A stretch of DNA of 64,000 nucleotides from Bacillus subtilis (GTDB lineage Bacteria > Pseudomonadota > Alphaproteobacteria > Rhizobiales > Rhizobiaceae). Both the position numbers and the translations under genes were made by a program. Shown piece after piece: positions 1 through 10,074 of this stretch; position 1 is the stretch's first letter; the number at the start of each line of letters is the position of its first letter. A model generated the notes under the pieces. That model searched no databases and had not been told where the DNA came from. It was given only the letters and a program-made list of their open reading frames with translations. The stretch lies in assembly GCA_021733665.1 (NCBI GenBank), contig JAHREI010000006.1, positions 124,001 to 188,000 on the forward strand, read 5' to 3'.

Positions 1-1915
1 TTGTTGCCTCAGAGCAAGTGCCGATACCGCGTTGATGAAGGCAGTCACGGATTTCATCCAGTGTCAGCGGGTCTTCAATCGTTGCGGGCATTTTCCACGG
101 TTCATGATCGGCGATTTTCTGCATGGTGGAGCGCAGAATTTTGCCGGAGCGGGTTTTCGGTAATTTGTGAATAGTCAAAACGGTACGCAGTGCCGCTACA
201 GGGCCGATCTGATCGCGTACCCGTTCCACACATTCGGATTCAATCTCACTATGAGGTTGAGTCACGCCTGCTTTGAGTACGATAAAACCGCAAGGGATTT
301 GTCCTTTGAGCTTATCGGCAATGCCGATCACTGCACATTCCGCCACCTGTGGGTGACCGGCAATGACCTCTTCCATTGAGCCGGTGGACAGGCGATGCCC
401 TGCCACATTGATGATATCATCCGTACGGCTCATGATGAAAATATAGCCGTCTTCATCCATGTAACCGGCATCAGCGGATTTATAATAGCCTTTGAATTCA
501 TCAAGATAGGCTTCATGGAATCGCTGGTCGGCCTGCCATAAAGTCGGGAGGCAACCGGGTGGCATCGGGAGCTTGATCACGATATTGCCGAGCTCGCCGG
601 TTTTTGCCGGATGGCCTGCATCATCCAGCACCTGCACATCATAGCCTGGCATCGGCACGCACGTAGAGCCGTGTTTGACCGGCAGCACACCAAGGCCACG
701 CGGATTACCTGCAATCGGCCAGCCGGTTTCAGTTTGCCACCAATGGTCGATCACCGGACGGTTGAGCATCTGTTCGGCCCATTCCAGTGTATTCGGATCT
801 GCACGCTCTCCGGCGAGATAGAGTGCTTCAAGGCTGGAGAGATCATATTGATGCAGGAGTTTGCCTTCGGGGTCTTCGCGTTTGATCGCACGTAGCGCAG
901 TTGGAGCGGTGAACAGCACTTTGACCTTGTGATCGGCAACAACGCGCCAGAATGTACCGGCATCGGGTGTGCCGACCGGTTTGCCCTCAAATAGCACTGT
1001 TGTGGCGCCGATCAGCAACGGGGCATAGACAATATAGGAATGGCCGACGACCCAGCCGATATCGGATGCTGTCCAGAAAATATCGCCGGGATGGATGTCA
1101 TAAAGTGCGCCCATCGACCATGCAAGCGCAACCATATAGCCGCCATTATCGCGCACAACGCCTTTGGGTTTGCCGGTCGTGCCGGAGGTATAGAGAATAT
1201 AGAGCGGATCAGTGGCTTTTACCGGTGTGCAAGGTATGTCGCGTCCTGCTGCCTGTTCGCAAAGCTCTGCAAAATCATGATCACGACCCGCGATTAACTC
1301 GCATACACATTGTTCGCGCTGATGGATCAGACAATGCTTTACCTGATGTTTCGCGGTGGCAATAGCCTTATCAAGCAGCGGTTTATAGCTGACTATCTTA
1401 TTGGCTTCCAAACCACAGGAGCTGGCAATAATCAGGGCAGGGGTGGCATCATCAATACGTGCTGCCAGCTCGTCAGCGGAGAAGCCGCCAAAAACCACAG
1501 AATGAATTGCACCAAGTCGGGCACAGGCCATCATGGCAAACAATGCCTGAGGCACCATCGGCATATAAATCAGAACGCGGTCACCTTTTTGAATACCGAA
1601 ATCCTGCATCACCGCGCTGAGACGCATGACCTGTTCAAGGGTTTCCGCATAGGTGAAACGGTTTTTTTGACCGCTGACGGGGCTGTCATAGAAAATAGCC
1701 GGAACATCACCACGACCGGCTTCTACATGGCGGTCGAGCATATTGTAGCAGGTGTTGCATTCAGCATCTGCAAACCACCGGCCGTATGGGCCTTGCGCAG
1801 GATCGAAGATTTGTGTGGCCGGTTTATACCAGTCGATGAGTGCGGATGCTTTGCCCCAGAAAGTTTGGGGATCATTTTTCCATGCCTGATAAATTTCGGG
1901 ATAAGCCGAAGTCAT
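1..1915 (-). CDS. prpE: Propionate-CoA ligase (AMP-forming), 3' end cut by window edge
   Basis: The frame stays open from an ATG at 1915 to the left edge, giving 638 codons without a stop. It activates propionate (and some acetate) to the acyl-CoA through an acyl-adenylate. Visible family motifs are the adenylate-forming P-loop YTSGTTGKPKGVVR, the core WTASDIGWVVGHSYI and WWQTETGWPI, the hinge-region YKSADAGYMDEDGYIF, and the C-terminal PKTRSGKILR, whose lysine is the catalytic and acylatable residue of the acetyl-CoA synthetase family. The text around VVRDNGGYMVALAWSM and the PGCLPTLW segment fits PrpE better than Acs. Bacterial PrpE is about 630 residues, so very little can be missing. GGGAGG sits just upstream of the ATG. 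No prpBCD neighbours are visible, so the gene may serve propionate salvage alone. Confidence 0.9.
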   Translation of the reverse strand, partial: MTSAYPEIYQAWKNDPQTFWGKASALIDWYKPATQIFDPAQGPYGRWFADAECNTCYNMLDRHVEAGRGDVPAIFYDSPVSGQKNRFTYAETLEQVMRLSAVMQDFGIQKGDRVLIYMPMVPQALFAMMACARLGAIHSVVFGGFSADELAARIDDATPALIIASSCGLEANKIVSYKPLLDKAIATAKHQVKHCLIHQREQCVCELIAGRDHDFAELCEQAAGRDIPCTPVKATDPLYILYTSGTTGKPKGVVRDNGGYMVALAWSMGALYDIHPGDIFWTASDIGWVVGHSYIVYAPLLIGATTVLFEGKPVGTPDAGTFWRVVADHKVKVLFTAPTALRAIKREDPEGKLLHQYDLSSLEALYLAGERADPNTLEWAEQMLNRPVIDHWWQTETGWPIAGNPRGLGVLPVKHGSTCVPMPGYDVQVLDDAGHPAKTGELGNIVIKLPMPPGCLPTLWQADQRFHEAYLDEFKGYYKSADAGYMDEDGYIFIMSRTDDIINVAGHRLSTGSMEEVIAGHPQVAECAVIGIADKLKGQIPCGFIVLKAGVTQPHSEIESECVERVRDQIGPVAALRTVLTIHKLPKTRSGKILRSTMQKIADHEPWKMPATIEDPLTLDEIRDCLHQRGIGTCSEAT

Positions 1916-2148
1916 GTATTCCTCCCATTTTATACAAACATGCTTTGTTGAAAGCACACCTGTATCTCCTCGGCGCAGGGCAGTTTTCTCCGGCTTTTTG
2001 CTCGTTATAGAAAAAGGCTGACTGCGCGGTCTCCTGAGGAAGTATTAATCCATACTGTTCAGGCTGCGTCCATTCGACTAAAGAGGGGGCAGATGTTGAG
2101 GAATGAGATTGCTCAATGCAGGGTGAATAACAGATCAGGGGCTGCGTA

Positions 2149-2316
2149 ATGGCAAAAATAGCACCGGTATTATTGCTGATCCTGATGGGATTGCATTTGC
2201 TTAAACCATTGGGATTACCGGGTTTAAAACGGCGCAGTGATTTTTGGAAAATCGCAGTTACGGCAATTGCCGTGATGATGCTGACTGTCTTGTTGCAGGC
2301 GCATACCGGTTACTAA
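2149..2316 (+). CDS. Small two-helix membrane protein, 55 aa
   Basis: A short frame, ATG at 2149 to TAA at 2314-2316. The protein has two hydrophobic stretches (about residues 5-20 and 36-50) separated by the basic turn GLKRRSDFWK, so it should be a hairpin inner-membrane protein. AGGGG lies 8 bases before the ATG and a strong bidirectional terminator follows 12 bases after the stop, which supports a real gene. It lies between the divergent prpE and the convergent aldolase gene. No function can be assigned. Similar tiny proteins occur in Brucella relatives, but that is from memory and unverified. Confidence 0.6.
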   Translation: MAKIAPVLLLILMGLHLLKPLGLPGLKRRSDFWKIAVTAIAVMMLTVLLQAHTGY

Positions 2317-2327
2317 AATGCAGATAT

Positions 2328-2357
2328 AAAAAAGCCCGCGATAAACGCGGGCTTTTT
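2328..2357. terminator. Bidirectional terminator between small membrane ORF and fba
   Basis: Seven-base stem GCCCGCG/CGCGGGC (2334-2340 with 2346-2352) flanked by an A-run on the left and a T-run on the right. It can stop transcription from both sides. Confidence 0.85.
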
Positions 2358-2377
2358 AAATTTAACAGATATGCTGA

Positions 2378-3403
2378 TTAAGCATTCTTTTCCTGTGCTT
2401 CAGTCCATGCACCGGTCGCGGCAAGGCCGTTCATGCGGGCGCGGTGGGTGAAGGCAGCCTGTGCTGCAGGAACGTTTTCATCTTTACCACCCCATGCCTT
2501 GATGGCAGCAGCCTGCAGAGCGCGGCCGTAGGAGAAGGTCAGGTTCCAAGGCATATCATAACCGGCATTCATTGCGGAGAGATGTGCAGTTGCTTCCACA
2601 TCCGACTGACCGCCGGAGAGGAATGCAATGCCAGGAACGGACGAAGGAACATTGGCTTTGAGAACCCGAACTGTCAGTTCAGCAACCTGTTCAACGGAAG
2701 CCTTACGAGCATTCTTACCATCGATAACCATGTTTGGCTTGAGGATCATGCCTTCGAGCTTAACGCGGGCATCATAAAGTTCGTTGAAAACGGTTTTCAG
2801 AACCAGATCGGTCACTTCATAGCAGCGTTCAATCGAATGGTCGCCCGGTACGCCGTCCATCAGGATTTCCGGCTCAACGATTGGCACAATGCCGGCTTCC
2901 TGACACAGAGCTGCATAGCGAGCCAGTGCCTGTGCATTCTGACGAACTGCGCCCCATGTTGGCAGAGTATCGGAGATTGCTACAACGCCGCGCCATTTAG
3001 CAAAACGTGCGCCGAGTTCGTAATATTCATTCAGGCGCTCACGCAGGCCGTCAAGGCCTTCAGTGATGGTTTCGCCGTTGAAGCCTGCGAGGTTCTTGGC
3101 ACCGGCATCAACCTTGATACCAGGGATCGAACCGGCTGCTTTGATGAGGTCTGCAAGACGCGTACCGTCACGGGCGCTCTGGCGCAGGGTTTCATCATAG
3201 AGAATAACACCGGAGATGTAGTTCTTCATCGCATCATCTGCGCGGAACAGCATTTCGCGGTAATCGCGGCGTGCATCTTCTGTTGAAGTCAGATTGATGC
3301 TGTCGAAACGCTTCTTAATTGTGCCGGAGCTTTCATCGGCGGCAAGAATGCCTTTGCCTTTTGCTACCATGGCAATTGCAATATCTTCGAGACGTTCGCT
3401 CAT
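2378..3403 (-). CDS. fba: Fructose-bisphosphate aldolase, class I
   Basis: This 341-residue class I (Schiff-base) aldolase interconverts fructose-1,6-bisphosphate with dihydroxyacetone phosphate and glyceraldehyde-3-phosphate. The Schiff-base lysine is K222 in LKPNMV; other landmarks are GKGILAADES near the N terminus, GIKVDAGAKNL around residue 100, and FLSGGQSDVEAT. The frame is open 43 codons further upstream, but the ATG at 3403 (MSERLEDIA) has GGAG six bases before it and matches the family N terminus, so I chose it. It is transcribed alone: the convergent sugar dehydrogenase gene lies upstream and terminators flank both sides. It belongs functionally with the nearby tkt, gap and pgk. 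Confidence 0.95.
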   Translation of the reverse strand: MSERLEDIAIAMVAKGKGILAADESSGTIKKRFDSINLTSTEDARRDYREMLFRADDAMKNYISGVILYDETLRQSARDGTRLADLIKAAGSIPGIKVDAGAKNLAGFNGETITEGLDGLRERLNEYYELGARFAKWRGVVAISDTLPTWGAVRQNAQALARYAALCQEAGIVPIVEPEILMDGVPGDHSIERCYEVTDLVLKTVFNELYDARVKLEGMILKPNMVIDGKNARKASVEQVAELTVRVLKANVPSSVPGIAFLSGGQSDVEATAHLSAMNAGYDMPWNLTFSYGRALQAAAIKAWGGKDENVPAAQAAFTHRARMNGLAATGAWTEAQEKNA

Positions 3404-3649
3404 AAAAAACTCCGTATAAAGAAGGGCGTTAGAATTTGGTACCCAGCCGATAGCAGATGTGCCTGATAAAACAAATACTAGGCTCTGTATCTGAAACGAT
3501 TGAAATAATTTTAACCGATTTAGAGCGGACAAGTTTTCTTAAAGCTGGTTAAAATTGCCGGATAAATTGAGTGTGTTTAAGACTTGTCAACAGCGGACTG
3601 ATTGCGTTTGATACGGGCATCGGCTGAAAGCAGGCAAAGGGGCAAGAGC

Positions 3650-4852
3650 GTGCTGAACGGACAAGTGACAAAAACCACTATAAAACAGGCGGTTTTACGC
3701 AGTTTATTTGTGCTTGGACTGGCGGGAAGTGTTTTAAATCCGTCGCTGTCTCGGGCGCAAAGTATCAATGCGGGCGGGCGAGACGCTGTGGCAGAGAACC
3801 CGTTTAAAGTTCAGGAAATTGCCGCCTTCAATACGCCTTGGGCAATTGCTTTTTTGCCTGATCAGCGCCTGCTGGTAACGGAAAAAGCCGGTCATATTTT
3901 CCTGACGGATCAGAAGGGCAAAAAGACCGAAGTCAGCAATGTGCCGCCTGTGTCTTTTGAAGGTCAAAACGGTTTGCTGGATATTGCCGCCTCGCCGGAT
4001 TTTTCCACTGACAAGCTGGTTTATTTTACCTATGCGGAACCGGAGCGCAGCGGCAAAGATGTTCTTAGCTCGCTTACTTTGGCACGGGCAAAATTGAGCG
4101 AAAAGGATGGCAAAGCCTCGCTTGACGATCTGACTGTGTTGTGGCAGCAATTGCCGAAAAGCAAATGGGGACAGCCGGGTGGTATTATCGCCTTTTCGCC
4201 GGACGGAAAATACCTGTTCCTGACATCGGGCGACCGCATGAACCCGAAAACCGCACAAGACCCGAAACTGGCATTGGGTAAAGTTTTGCGCTTCAATCGG
4301 GATGGTTCTGTGCCTAAAGATAATCCGCGTTCAGACCTCGCGGGGCAGGATGCAGATAATGCGCGGGCGCTGACATGGACAACCGGCCATCGCAATCCGT
4401 ACGGACTGGCTTTTGCAGCTGATGGTAAATTATGGTTGCATGAAATGGGTCCCAAAGGCGGCGACGAGCTGAACCTGATTAAACAGGGGCTCAATTATGG
4501 CTGGCCGGTGGTGTCTAATGGTACACAATATAGCGGTGAACCGATCCCGCACCATGACACAAGACCGGAATTTGAACCGCCGGTGATCTATTGGACACCG
4601 GTGATCGCGCCTGCAGGGCTGGCCGTTTACGAGAGCGGGCTGTTTAAAGACTGGAAGGGATCAGCTCTGATCGGCGGGCTTGCTTCCATGGCGCTAATCC
4701 GTGTGGCATTCAAAGAGAATGGCGATGCAGATGAGGCCGAGCGCTATGATATGGGTAACCGTATCCGCGATGTGGCGGTCGCCAAAGACGGTTCTGTCTA
4801 TGTGATTGAGGATGATATTCCGGGGCGCTTGTTACGCCTGACACCGAAATGA
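3650..4852 (+). CDS. PQQ-dependent sugar dehydrogenase family (glucose/sorbosone-type beta-propeller)
   Basis: A 400-residue secreted beta-propeller. After a basic, hydrophobic signal peptide ending near SRAQS, it shows the soluble aldose dehydrogenase pattern: NTPWAIAFLPDQRLLVTEKAGHIF, a GQNGLLDIAASPDF blade, PGGIIAFSPDGKYLF, TGHRNPYGLAFAADGKLWLHEMGPKGGDELN, and the C-terminal IEDDIPGRLLRL. These proteins (Asd/YliI type) oxidise aldose sugars in the periplasm using PQQ and calcium; the exact substrate cannot be told. No PQQ synthesis genes are visible. The open frame begins at a TTG at 3602, but GTG at 3650 has AGGGG upstream and puts the signal peptide at the right place. It sits alone between fba and pgk, convergent with pgk. 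Confidence 0.8.
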   Translation: MLNGQVTKTTIKQAVLRSLFVLGLAGSVLNPSLSRAQSINAGGRDAVAENPFKVQEIAAFNTPWAIAFLPDQRLLVTEKAGHIFLTDQKGKKTEVSNVPPVSFEGQNGLLDIAASPDFSTDKLVYFTYAEPERSGKDVLSSLTLARAKLSEKDGKASLDDLTVLWQQLPKSKWGQPGGIIAFSPDGKYLFLTSGDRMNPKTAQDPKLALGKVLRFNRDGSVPKDNPRSDLAGQDADNARALTWTTGHRNPYGLAFAADGKLWLHEMGPKGGDELNLIKQGLNYGWPVVSNGTQYSGEPIPHHDTRPEFEPPVIYWTPVIAPAGLAVYESGLFKDWKGSALIGGLASMALIRVAFKENGDADEAERYDMGNRIRDVAVAKDGSVYVIEDDIPGRLLRLTPK

Positions 4853-4861
4853 GTGATCATT

Positions 4862-4892
4862 AAAAAAGCCCGCTGAAATCAGCGGGCTTTTT
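4862..4892. terminator. Bidirectional terminator between sugar dehydrogenase gene and pgk
   Basis: Nine-base stem GCCCGCTGA/TCAGCGGGC (4868-4876 with 4879-4887), A-run before and T-run after, between convergent genes. Confidence 0.85.
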
Positions 4893-4907
4893 ACTATTAG
4901 ATGCGCC

Positions 4908-6101
4908 TTATTGCTTTTTCAGCACATCGACACCCGGAAGCGGTTTACCTTCCATCCATTCAAGGAAAGCGCCGCCAGCGGTCGAAATATAGCTGAAATC
5001 ATCGCTGACTTTAGCATGGTTGAGCGCTGCAACTGTATCGCCGCCACCGGCAACAGAAACCAGCTTGCCCTGTTTGGTGCGTTCAGCTGCATGTTTGGCA
5101 GCGGATACAGTTGCCGCATCAAAAGGATGCAATTCAAAAGCACCGAGCGGGCCGTTCCAGACCAGAGTGGAAGCATCGCTGATCGCTGCATTGATACGGT
5201 CAACGGAGAGCGGGCCGACATCCAGCATCATGCCGTCATGCGGAATTGCATCCACGCCATAGGTCTGATGCGGTGCATCTGCCGCGAAATGCCAGGCTAC
5301 AACCGCATCAACCGGCAGGATAATCGCGCAATTGGCGCTTTCAGCCTTTGCCATAATCGCACGGGCTGTATCAGCCAGATCATGTTCGCAAAGCGATTTA
5401 CCGACATCATGTCCCTGTGCGGCAAGGAAAGTATTGGCCATACCACCGCCGATCACCAGAGCATCAACCTTTTCAACGAGGTTGGAGAGCAGATCGATCT
5501 TGGTGGAAACTTTGGCGCCACCGACAATGGCGATCACCGGACGTACCGGCTGGCCAAGGCCTTTTTCCAGTGCGGTCAGTTCGGCTTCCATGGTGAGACC
5601 GGCATAGGCTGGCAGAATATGTGCCAGACCTTCGGTTGAAGCATGGGCGCGGTGTGCAGCCGAGAAAGCATCATTGACATAGATATCGCCGTTGGCTGCG
5701 AGTGCCTTGACGAAATCAGCGTCATTCTTTTCTTCGCCTTTGTGAAAACGGGTGTTTTCGAGGAGCAGAACATCGCCGTCGTTCATCGCATTGACAGCGG
5801 CAGCGGCTGCATCACCGATGCAATCTTTAGCGAAAGCGACATGATGTTTAACAGCATGTGCCAGAGCCGGAACGATCTGCTCCAGCGAAAACTCGGCTTT
5901 GGCTTCGCCTTTCGGACGGCCGAAATGCGCAAGCAGAATGACTTTGGCGCCACGTTCACGCAAAGCATTGATGGTCGGGATGATGCGGTCGATACGGGTC
6001 GTATCCGAGACTTTGCCATCCTGCATCGGTACGTTCAGGTCAACGCGAACAAGGACGCGCTTGGATGCAACATCGGCATCTTTGAGAGTGCGGAAATTCA
6101 T
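4908..6101 (-). CDS. pgk: Phosphoglycerate kinase
   Basis: The 397-residue enzyme transfers phosphate between 1,3-bisphosphoglycerate and ADP. The N-terminal domain shows RVDLNVPM and [10 protein letters not shown] (substrate binding), [14 protein letters not shown] and [14 protein letters not shown]; the C-terminal nucleotide domain shows [29 protein letters not shown] and [12 protein letters not shown]. Length and start match the family. It is the third gene of a minus-strand series tkt, gap, pgk. Hairpins lie in both intergenic gaps, so the three genes may be transcribed together with partial stops between them. Confidence 0.97.
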   Translation of the reverse strand: MNFRTLKDADVASKRVLVRVDLNVPMQDGKVSDTTRIDRIIPTINALRERGAKVILLAHFGRPKGEAKAEFSLEQIVPALAHAVKHHVAFAKDCIGDAAAAAVNAMNDGDVLLLENTRFHKGEEKNDADFVKALAANGDIYVNDAFSAAHRAHASTEGLAHILPAYAGLTMEAELTALEKGLGQPVRPVIAIVGGAKVSTKIDLLSNLVEKVDALVIGGGMANTFLAAQGHDVGKSLCEHDLADTARAIMAKAESANCAIILPVDAVVAWHFAADAPHQTYGVDAIPHDGMMLDVGPLSVDRINAAISDASTLVWNGPLGAFELHPFDAATVSAAKHAAERTKQGKLVSVAGGGDTVAALNHAKVSDDFSYISTAGGAFLEWMEGKPLPGVDVLKKQ

Positions 6102-6139
6102 GAAAATTCTCCGGTTTTCGGGATACGTTTTTAACAGAA

Positions 6140-6170
6140 AGGCCGCGCGTCCGATGCGGTCACGCGGCCT
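6140..6170 (-). terminator. Hairpin in the gap-pgk intergenic region
   Basis: Eight-base GC-rich stem AGGCCGCG/CGCGGCCT (6140-6147 with 6163-6170). Read on the minus strand it is followed by TTTCTGTT, a weak terminator or mRNA-processing hairpin downstream of gap and before pgk. Confidence 0.55.
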
Positions 6171-6195
6171 AAAATTCTGTTTTACGAAGAACAGA

Positions 6196-7203
6196 TTAGA
6201 TCAGCTTGCCAAGCGCAACAGCAGTATCGCTCATGCGGTTTGAGAAGCCCCATTCATTGTCGTACCAGGTCAGGATACGCACCATGGTGCCTTCCATAAC
6301 TTTGGTCTGATCCATGTGGAATACGGATGAATGCGGGTTGTGGTTGAAGTCGATGGAAACCAGCGATTCATCGGTAAACCCAAGAATGCCTTTCAGGCGG
6401 CCATTGGCAGCTTCGCGGATTGCATTGTTGATTTCTTCAACAGATGTTGCGCGTTTTGCCTGGAATGTCAGGTCAACAACGGAGACATTCGGGGTTGGAA
6501 CGCGGATAGCAACGCCGTCGAGCTTGCCTTTGAGTTCCGGCAGAACCAGACCAACAGCTTTAGCAGCACCGGTTGAAGTCGGAATCATCGACAGGGCAGC
6601 AGCGCGGGCGCGATACAGATCCTTGTGCATGGTATCCAGCGTCGGCTGGTCACCGGTATAGGAGTGGATCGTGGTCATGAAGCCTTTTTCAATGCCGATT
6701 GCGTCATTGAGAACCTGTGCCACTGGTGCAAGGCAGTTGGTGGTGCAGGAGGCGTTGGAAATAACCAGATGATCTTTGCTCAGCTTGTCATGGTTTACGC
6801 CGTAAACAACAGTCAGGTCAGCATTGTCAGCAGGAGCGGAAACGATAACGCGCTTGGCACCGGCTTCCAGATGCAGAGCGGCTTTATCACGTGCAGTGAA
6901 GATACCTGTGCATTCCAGAGCAATGTCCACGCCTTCAGCTGCCCAAGGCAGTTCGGCAGGATTGCGCACAGCGTGTACTTTGATTGCGCCGCGGCCAACA
7001 TCAATGCTGTCGCCTTTGACGGTTACTTCAGCCGGAAAACGGCCGTGAACGCTGTCATAACGCAGCAGATGCGCATTGGTTTCAACCGGACCCAGATCGT
7101 TGATTGCTACAACTTCGATATCGGTACGACCCGATTCGATGATGGCGCGCAGGACGTTACGGCCGATACGACCAAAACCGTTGATAGCGACGCGAACTGC
7201 CAT
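6196..7203 (-). CDS. gap: Glyceraldehyde-3-phosphate dehydrogenase
   Basis: A 335-residue NAD-dependent type I GAPDH. It begins with the Rossmann motif [14 protein letters not shown] and carries the catalytic cysteine C153 in [13 protein letters not shown], then [13 protein letters not shown] and the C-terminal [12 protein letters not shown]. The residue after the second strand (AINDLG) fits NAD use. It lies between tkt upstream and pgk downstream on the same strand, an arrangement common in Rhizobiales, so the three genes probably supply the lower glycolytic and pentose-phosphate steps together. Confidence 0.97.
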   Translation of the reverse strand: MAVRVAINGFGRIGRNVLRAIIESGRTDIEVVAINDLGPVETNAHLLRYDSVHGRFPAEVTVKGDSIDVGRGAIKVHAVRNPAELPWAAEGVDIALECTGIFTARDKAALHLEAGAKRVIVSAPADNADLTVVYGVNHDKLSKDHLVISNASCTTNCLAPVAQVLNDAIGIEKGFMTTIHSYTGDQPTLDTMHKDLYRARAAALSMIPTSTGAAKAVGLVLPELKGKLDGVAIRVPTPNVSVVDLTFQAKRATSVEEINNAIREAANGRLKGILGFTDESLVSIDFNHNPHSSVFHMDQTKVMEGTMVRILTWYDNEWGFSNRMSDTAVALGKLI

Positions 7204-7234
7204 TTTAGAACTCCCGAAACTGTTCGATGTTTTG

Positions 7235-7254
7235 CAGCCTGTTTTTACAGGCTG
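7235..7254 (-). other. Second hairpin in the tkt-gap gap (gap leader)
   Basis: CAGCCTG/CAGGCTG stem (7235-7241 with 7248-7254), just upstream of gap on the minus strand. With the neighbouring terminator it forms a two-hairpin leader. Confidence 0.5.
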
Positions 7255-7260
7255 AGAGAA

Positions 7261-7292
7261 AAAAGGACTGAACAGTTAACCCGTCCAGTCCT
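7261..7292 (-). terminator. Rho-independent terminator or attenuator after tkt
   Basis: On the minus strand AGGACTG pairs with CAGTCCT (7286-7292 with 7264-7270), followed by a run of T. It lies between tkt and gap and would reduce read-through. Confidence 0.75.
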
Positions 7293-7298
7293 GATAAA

Positions 7299-9284
7299 TT
7301 AGGCCAGCTTGGCTTCTGCAGCAGCAACAACAGCTTCTGCAGTGATGCCGAAATGCTTGTACAGATCATTGATCGGACCGGAAGCGCCGAAGCCCTTCAT
7401 GCCGATGAATGTGCCGTTTTCGCCGATGAAGCGTTCCCAGCCCATGGAGATTGCAGCTTCAACCGCAATGCGAACCGGTGCAGTACCGATCAGAGCTTTC
7501 TGATAGGCTGCTGTCTGGTTTTCAAACAGCTCAAAGCAAGGAACGGAAACAACGCGTGTCGGAATGCCTTTGGCTTCCAGCTGAGTGCGCGCGTTCAGCG
7601 CGATTTCAACTTCCGAACCGGTCGCGAAAATGGTGACCTTCGCATCATCCGATGCAGTGGCCAGCTCATAGGCACCATAGGCGCAGAGGTTGTCGTCGTC
7701 ATGCTGGGTACGCACTGTCGGCAGGTTCTGACGGGTCAGAGCCAGCGTTGATGGTGTCTTGGTGGAATTCAGTGCAATCTGCCAGCATTCAGCGGTTTCA
7801 ACCGCATCAGCCGGACGGAACACAAAATGGTTCGGAATAGCACGCAGCGATGCCAGATGCTCAACCGGCTGGTGGGTCGGACCATCTTCGCCGAGACCGA
7901 TGGAATCATGGGTCATGACATAAGCAACGCGGATACCCATCAGCGAGGACAGACGCATAGCCGGACGCGCATAGTCAGCAAAGCACAGGAATGTACCGGA
8001 ATAAGGGATAACACCGCCATGCAGCGCCATACCGTTCATTGCAGCGGACATGCCGAGCTCACGGATACCGTAATGGATGAAACGGCCATGATAGTTATCC
8101 GGTGTAACAGGCTTGGTCTGTGAGGTCAGTGTGTTGTTGGAACCGGTGAGGTCAGCGGAACCACCAATGGTTTCCGGTACAACGCCGTTGATAACTTCGA
8201 GAGCCATTTCCGAAGATTTACGGGTAGCAACCTTAGGCTTGTCTTCGGAAAGCTTCTTCTTATAGTCGATGATTGCCTGATCAAAACCGCCTGGCAGATC
8301 GCCGCGCATACGGCGTTCAAACTCTGCACGTACGGATGCATCAGCAGCAGCGAGACGCTTTTCCCACTCAACGCGCTTCTTGGCACCGTTCAGACCGGCC
8401 AGACGCCATGCGTCGAGAACATCCTGCGGGACAACAAATGGTTCAGCTTCCCAGCCGAGAGCTTTGCGGGTTGCTGCAATTTCTTCTGCGCCAAGCGGCG
8501 AACCGTGTGCTTTGCTGCTGCCGGCTTTGTTCGGCGAGCCAAAACCAATGGTGGTTTTGCAGGCGATCATGGTTGGCTTGTCAGAAGCTTTGGCGAATTC
8601 AATTGCTTTTGCAATCGCATCCTGATCGTGGCCGTCGACTTTGACGGTGTTCCAGCCGGATGCTTCAAAGCGTGCGCACTGGTTGGTCGAGTCGGTCAGC
8701 GAGATCGGGCCGTCGATGGAGATGTTGTTGTCATCCCAGAGAACGATCAGGCGGTTCAGTTTGAGGTGACCGGCCATGGAAATTGCTTCCTGGCTGATAC
8801 CTTCCATAAGACAGCCGTCACCAACCAGAACATAGGTGTGGTGGTTGACGAGATCATCGCCGAATTCAGCATTCAGAATGCGTTCTGCCAGTGCCATGCC
8901 AACGCCGTTGGCAATACCCTGACCGAGCGGGCCGGTTGTGGTTTCGATACCGGCTGCATGACCATATTCCGGATGACCGGCAGTACGGGCGCCGAGCTGA
9001 CGGAAGTTTTTGATTTCATCAAGGGAGATGTCTTCATAACCGGTCAGATACATCAGGGAATACAGCAACATCGAGCCGTGACCTGCGGACAGGACAAAAC
9101 GGTCGCGGTCAGGCCATGTGGTGTTCTGCGGATCATGGGACATGAAACGGGTATAAAGAGTGGTCGCAATATCAGCTGCGCCCATTGGCAGGCCCGGATG
9201 GCCCGAATTTGCTTTTTCTACTGCGTCCACGGACAGGAAGCGGATCGCGTTGGCCATCTGGTTCTGTTTATCGGAATTACTCAT
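7299..9284 (-). CDS. tkt: Transketolase
   Basis: A 661-residue thiamine-diphosphate enzyme that moves two-carbon ketol units between sugar phosphates in the pentose phosphate pathway. Visible are the N-terminal [17 protein letters not shown], the cofactor motif [20 protein letters not shown] followed by DDNNISIDG, the pyrimidine domain with [27 protein letters not shown], and the C-terminal domain with [10 protein letters not shown]. Full family length. It heads the minus-strand tkt-gap-pgk series and is divergent from the DUF4164/zapA genes across about 420 bases. AGGAAAG lies upstream of the ATG. Confidence 0.96.
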   Translation of the reverse strand: MSNSDKQNQMANAIRFLSVDAVEKANSGHPGLPMGAADIATTLYTRFMSHDPQNTTWPDRDRFVLSAGHGSMLLYSLMYLTGYEDISLDEIKNFRQLGARTAGHPEYGHAAGIETTTGPLGQGIANGVGMALAERILNAEFGDDLVNHHTYVLVGDGCLMEGISQEAISMAGHLKLNRLIVLWDDNNISIDGPISLTDSTNQCARFEASGWNTVKVDGHDQDAIAKAIEFAKASDKPTMIACKTTIGFGSPNKAGSSKAHGSPLGAEEIAATRKALGWEAEPFVVPQDVLDAWRLAGLNGAKKRVEWEKRLAAADASVRAEFERRMRGDLPGGFDQAIIDYKKKLSEDKPKVATRKSSEMALEVINGVVPETIGGSADLTGSNNTLTSQTKPVTPDNYHGRFIHYGIRELGMSAAMNGMALHGGVIPYSGTFLCFADYARPAMRLSSLMGIRVAYVMTHDSIGLGEDGPTHQPVEHLASLRAIPNHFVFRPADAVETAECWQIALNSTKTPSTLALTRQNLPTVRTQHDDDNLCAYGAYELATASDDAKVTIFATGSEVEIALNARTQLEAKGIPTRVVSVPCFELFENQTAAYQKALIGTAPVRIAVEAAISMGWERFIGENGTFIGMKGFGASGPINDLYKHFGITAEAVVAAAEAKLA

Positions 9285-9704
9285 GGTTTCGGCTGTCTTT
9301 CCTGTGGTGCCTGCTCATGTGTTGAAGTTGCTTTTAGCTTCAGACATCAGCAGATTTGTGAGCATTAGACCATAACTTGCAGTAAAAGGGTAAAAACGCC
9401 TCGTCTGCAAGGGTTGGCGACACATAACATTTGCATGAAGAGAGTCAACAAAGCGCTGGCATTCTGCACGCATATCAAAGCCTTTCCGGCCTGCATGCGA
9501 CACAGTGTGCGCTCTTAAAACGGTTAAGTTGCGGCAAATACCTCTCTGAGCCTGTGTGGATTATCGTGTATGAGTTAACGGCTTTGTGTGACATTTGTTG
9601 CTTCACAGCATTGTGCTTATTAAAGTGATGCAAAATCTGCCGCTTCCGGCATGACGATTCGGCCTTATTTTCAAAAGAAGCCGTTATCGGCAAAGGGAAA
9701 CAAT
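9285..9704. other. Divergent intergenic region between tkt and the DUF4164 gene
   Basis: About 420 bases that must hold the tkt promoter (leftward) and the promoter of the DUF4164/zapA genes (rightward). Short frames overlap here but none has a ribosome site or recognisable product. No clear hairpin or operator was picked out by eye. Confidence 0.6.
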
Positions 9705-9977
9705 ATGGCTTCGGAAATTACGCTCAGACAGGCAATCGAACAACTGGAAAAAGCAATGACAACTCTTGAACAGGCTGTTGAACTACGGCTTGAGAAAGAG
9801 GGCGACTTTTCGGAGGCCGAAGAGGAAGTGCAGCGCATGAATGCTGACCGTTCCAAATTGGCGCAGGAGCTTGATTTGTCTGAGGCGCGGGCAGAGCGGC
9901 TGGAGACAGCCAATCGTGAAGTATCGCGGCGACTGGTGACAGCAATGGAAACAATCCGCACAGTTTTGGATCGTTGA
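9705..9977 (+). CDS. DUF4164 family coiled-coil protein
   Basis: A 90-residue, strongly charged, almost wholly helical protein (LRQAIEQLEKAMTTLEQAVE, then EAEEEVQRMNADRSKLAQEL and SEARAERLETANREVSRRL), consistent with a single coiled coil. Proteins of this size and character upstream of zapA in Rhizobiales carry the DUF4164 label. The frame is open further upstream, but the ATG at 9705 has AAAGGGAAA just before it and begins the conserved part (MASEITLRQ). Its position before zapA suggests a cell-division role, which is inference from neighbourhood only. Confidence 0.75.
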   Translation: MASEITLRQAIEQLEKAMTTLEQAVELRLEKEGDFSEAEEEVQRMNADRSKLAQELDLSEARAERLETANREVSRRLVTAMETIRTVLDR

Positions 9978-10074
9978 GATTGCTGAGACGCTTGTCTGAC
10001 AAAATTTAGCGGCTATTTATTGTTCTACAGCCTGCGTGAGGCAAAATAACAAGAAACGGCGATACGGAGGTTCC

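Noticed and set aside
2444-3286. 280-codon frame on the plus strand over fba
   Set aside because: Lies wholly inside the well-supported aldolase gene on the other strand, with no family resemblance.
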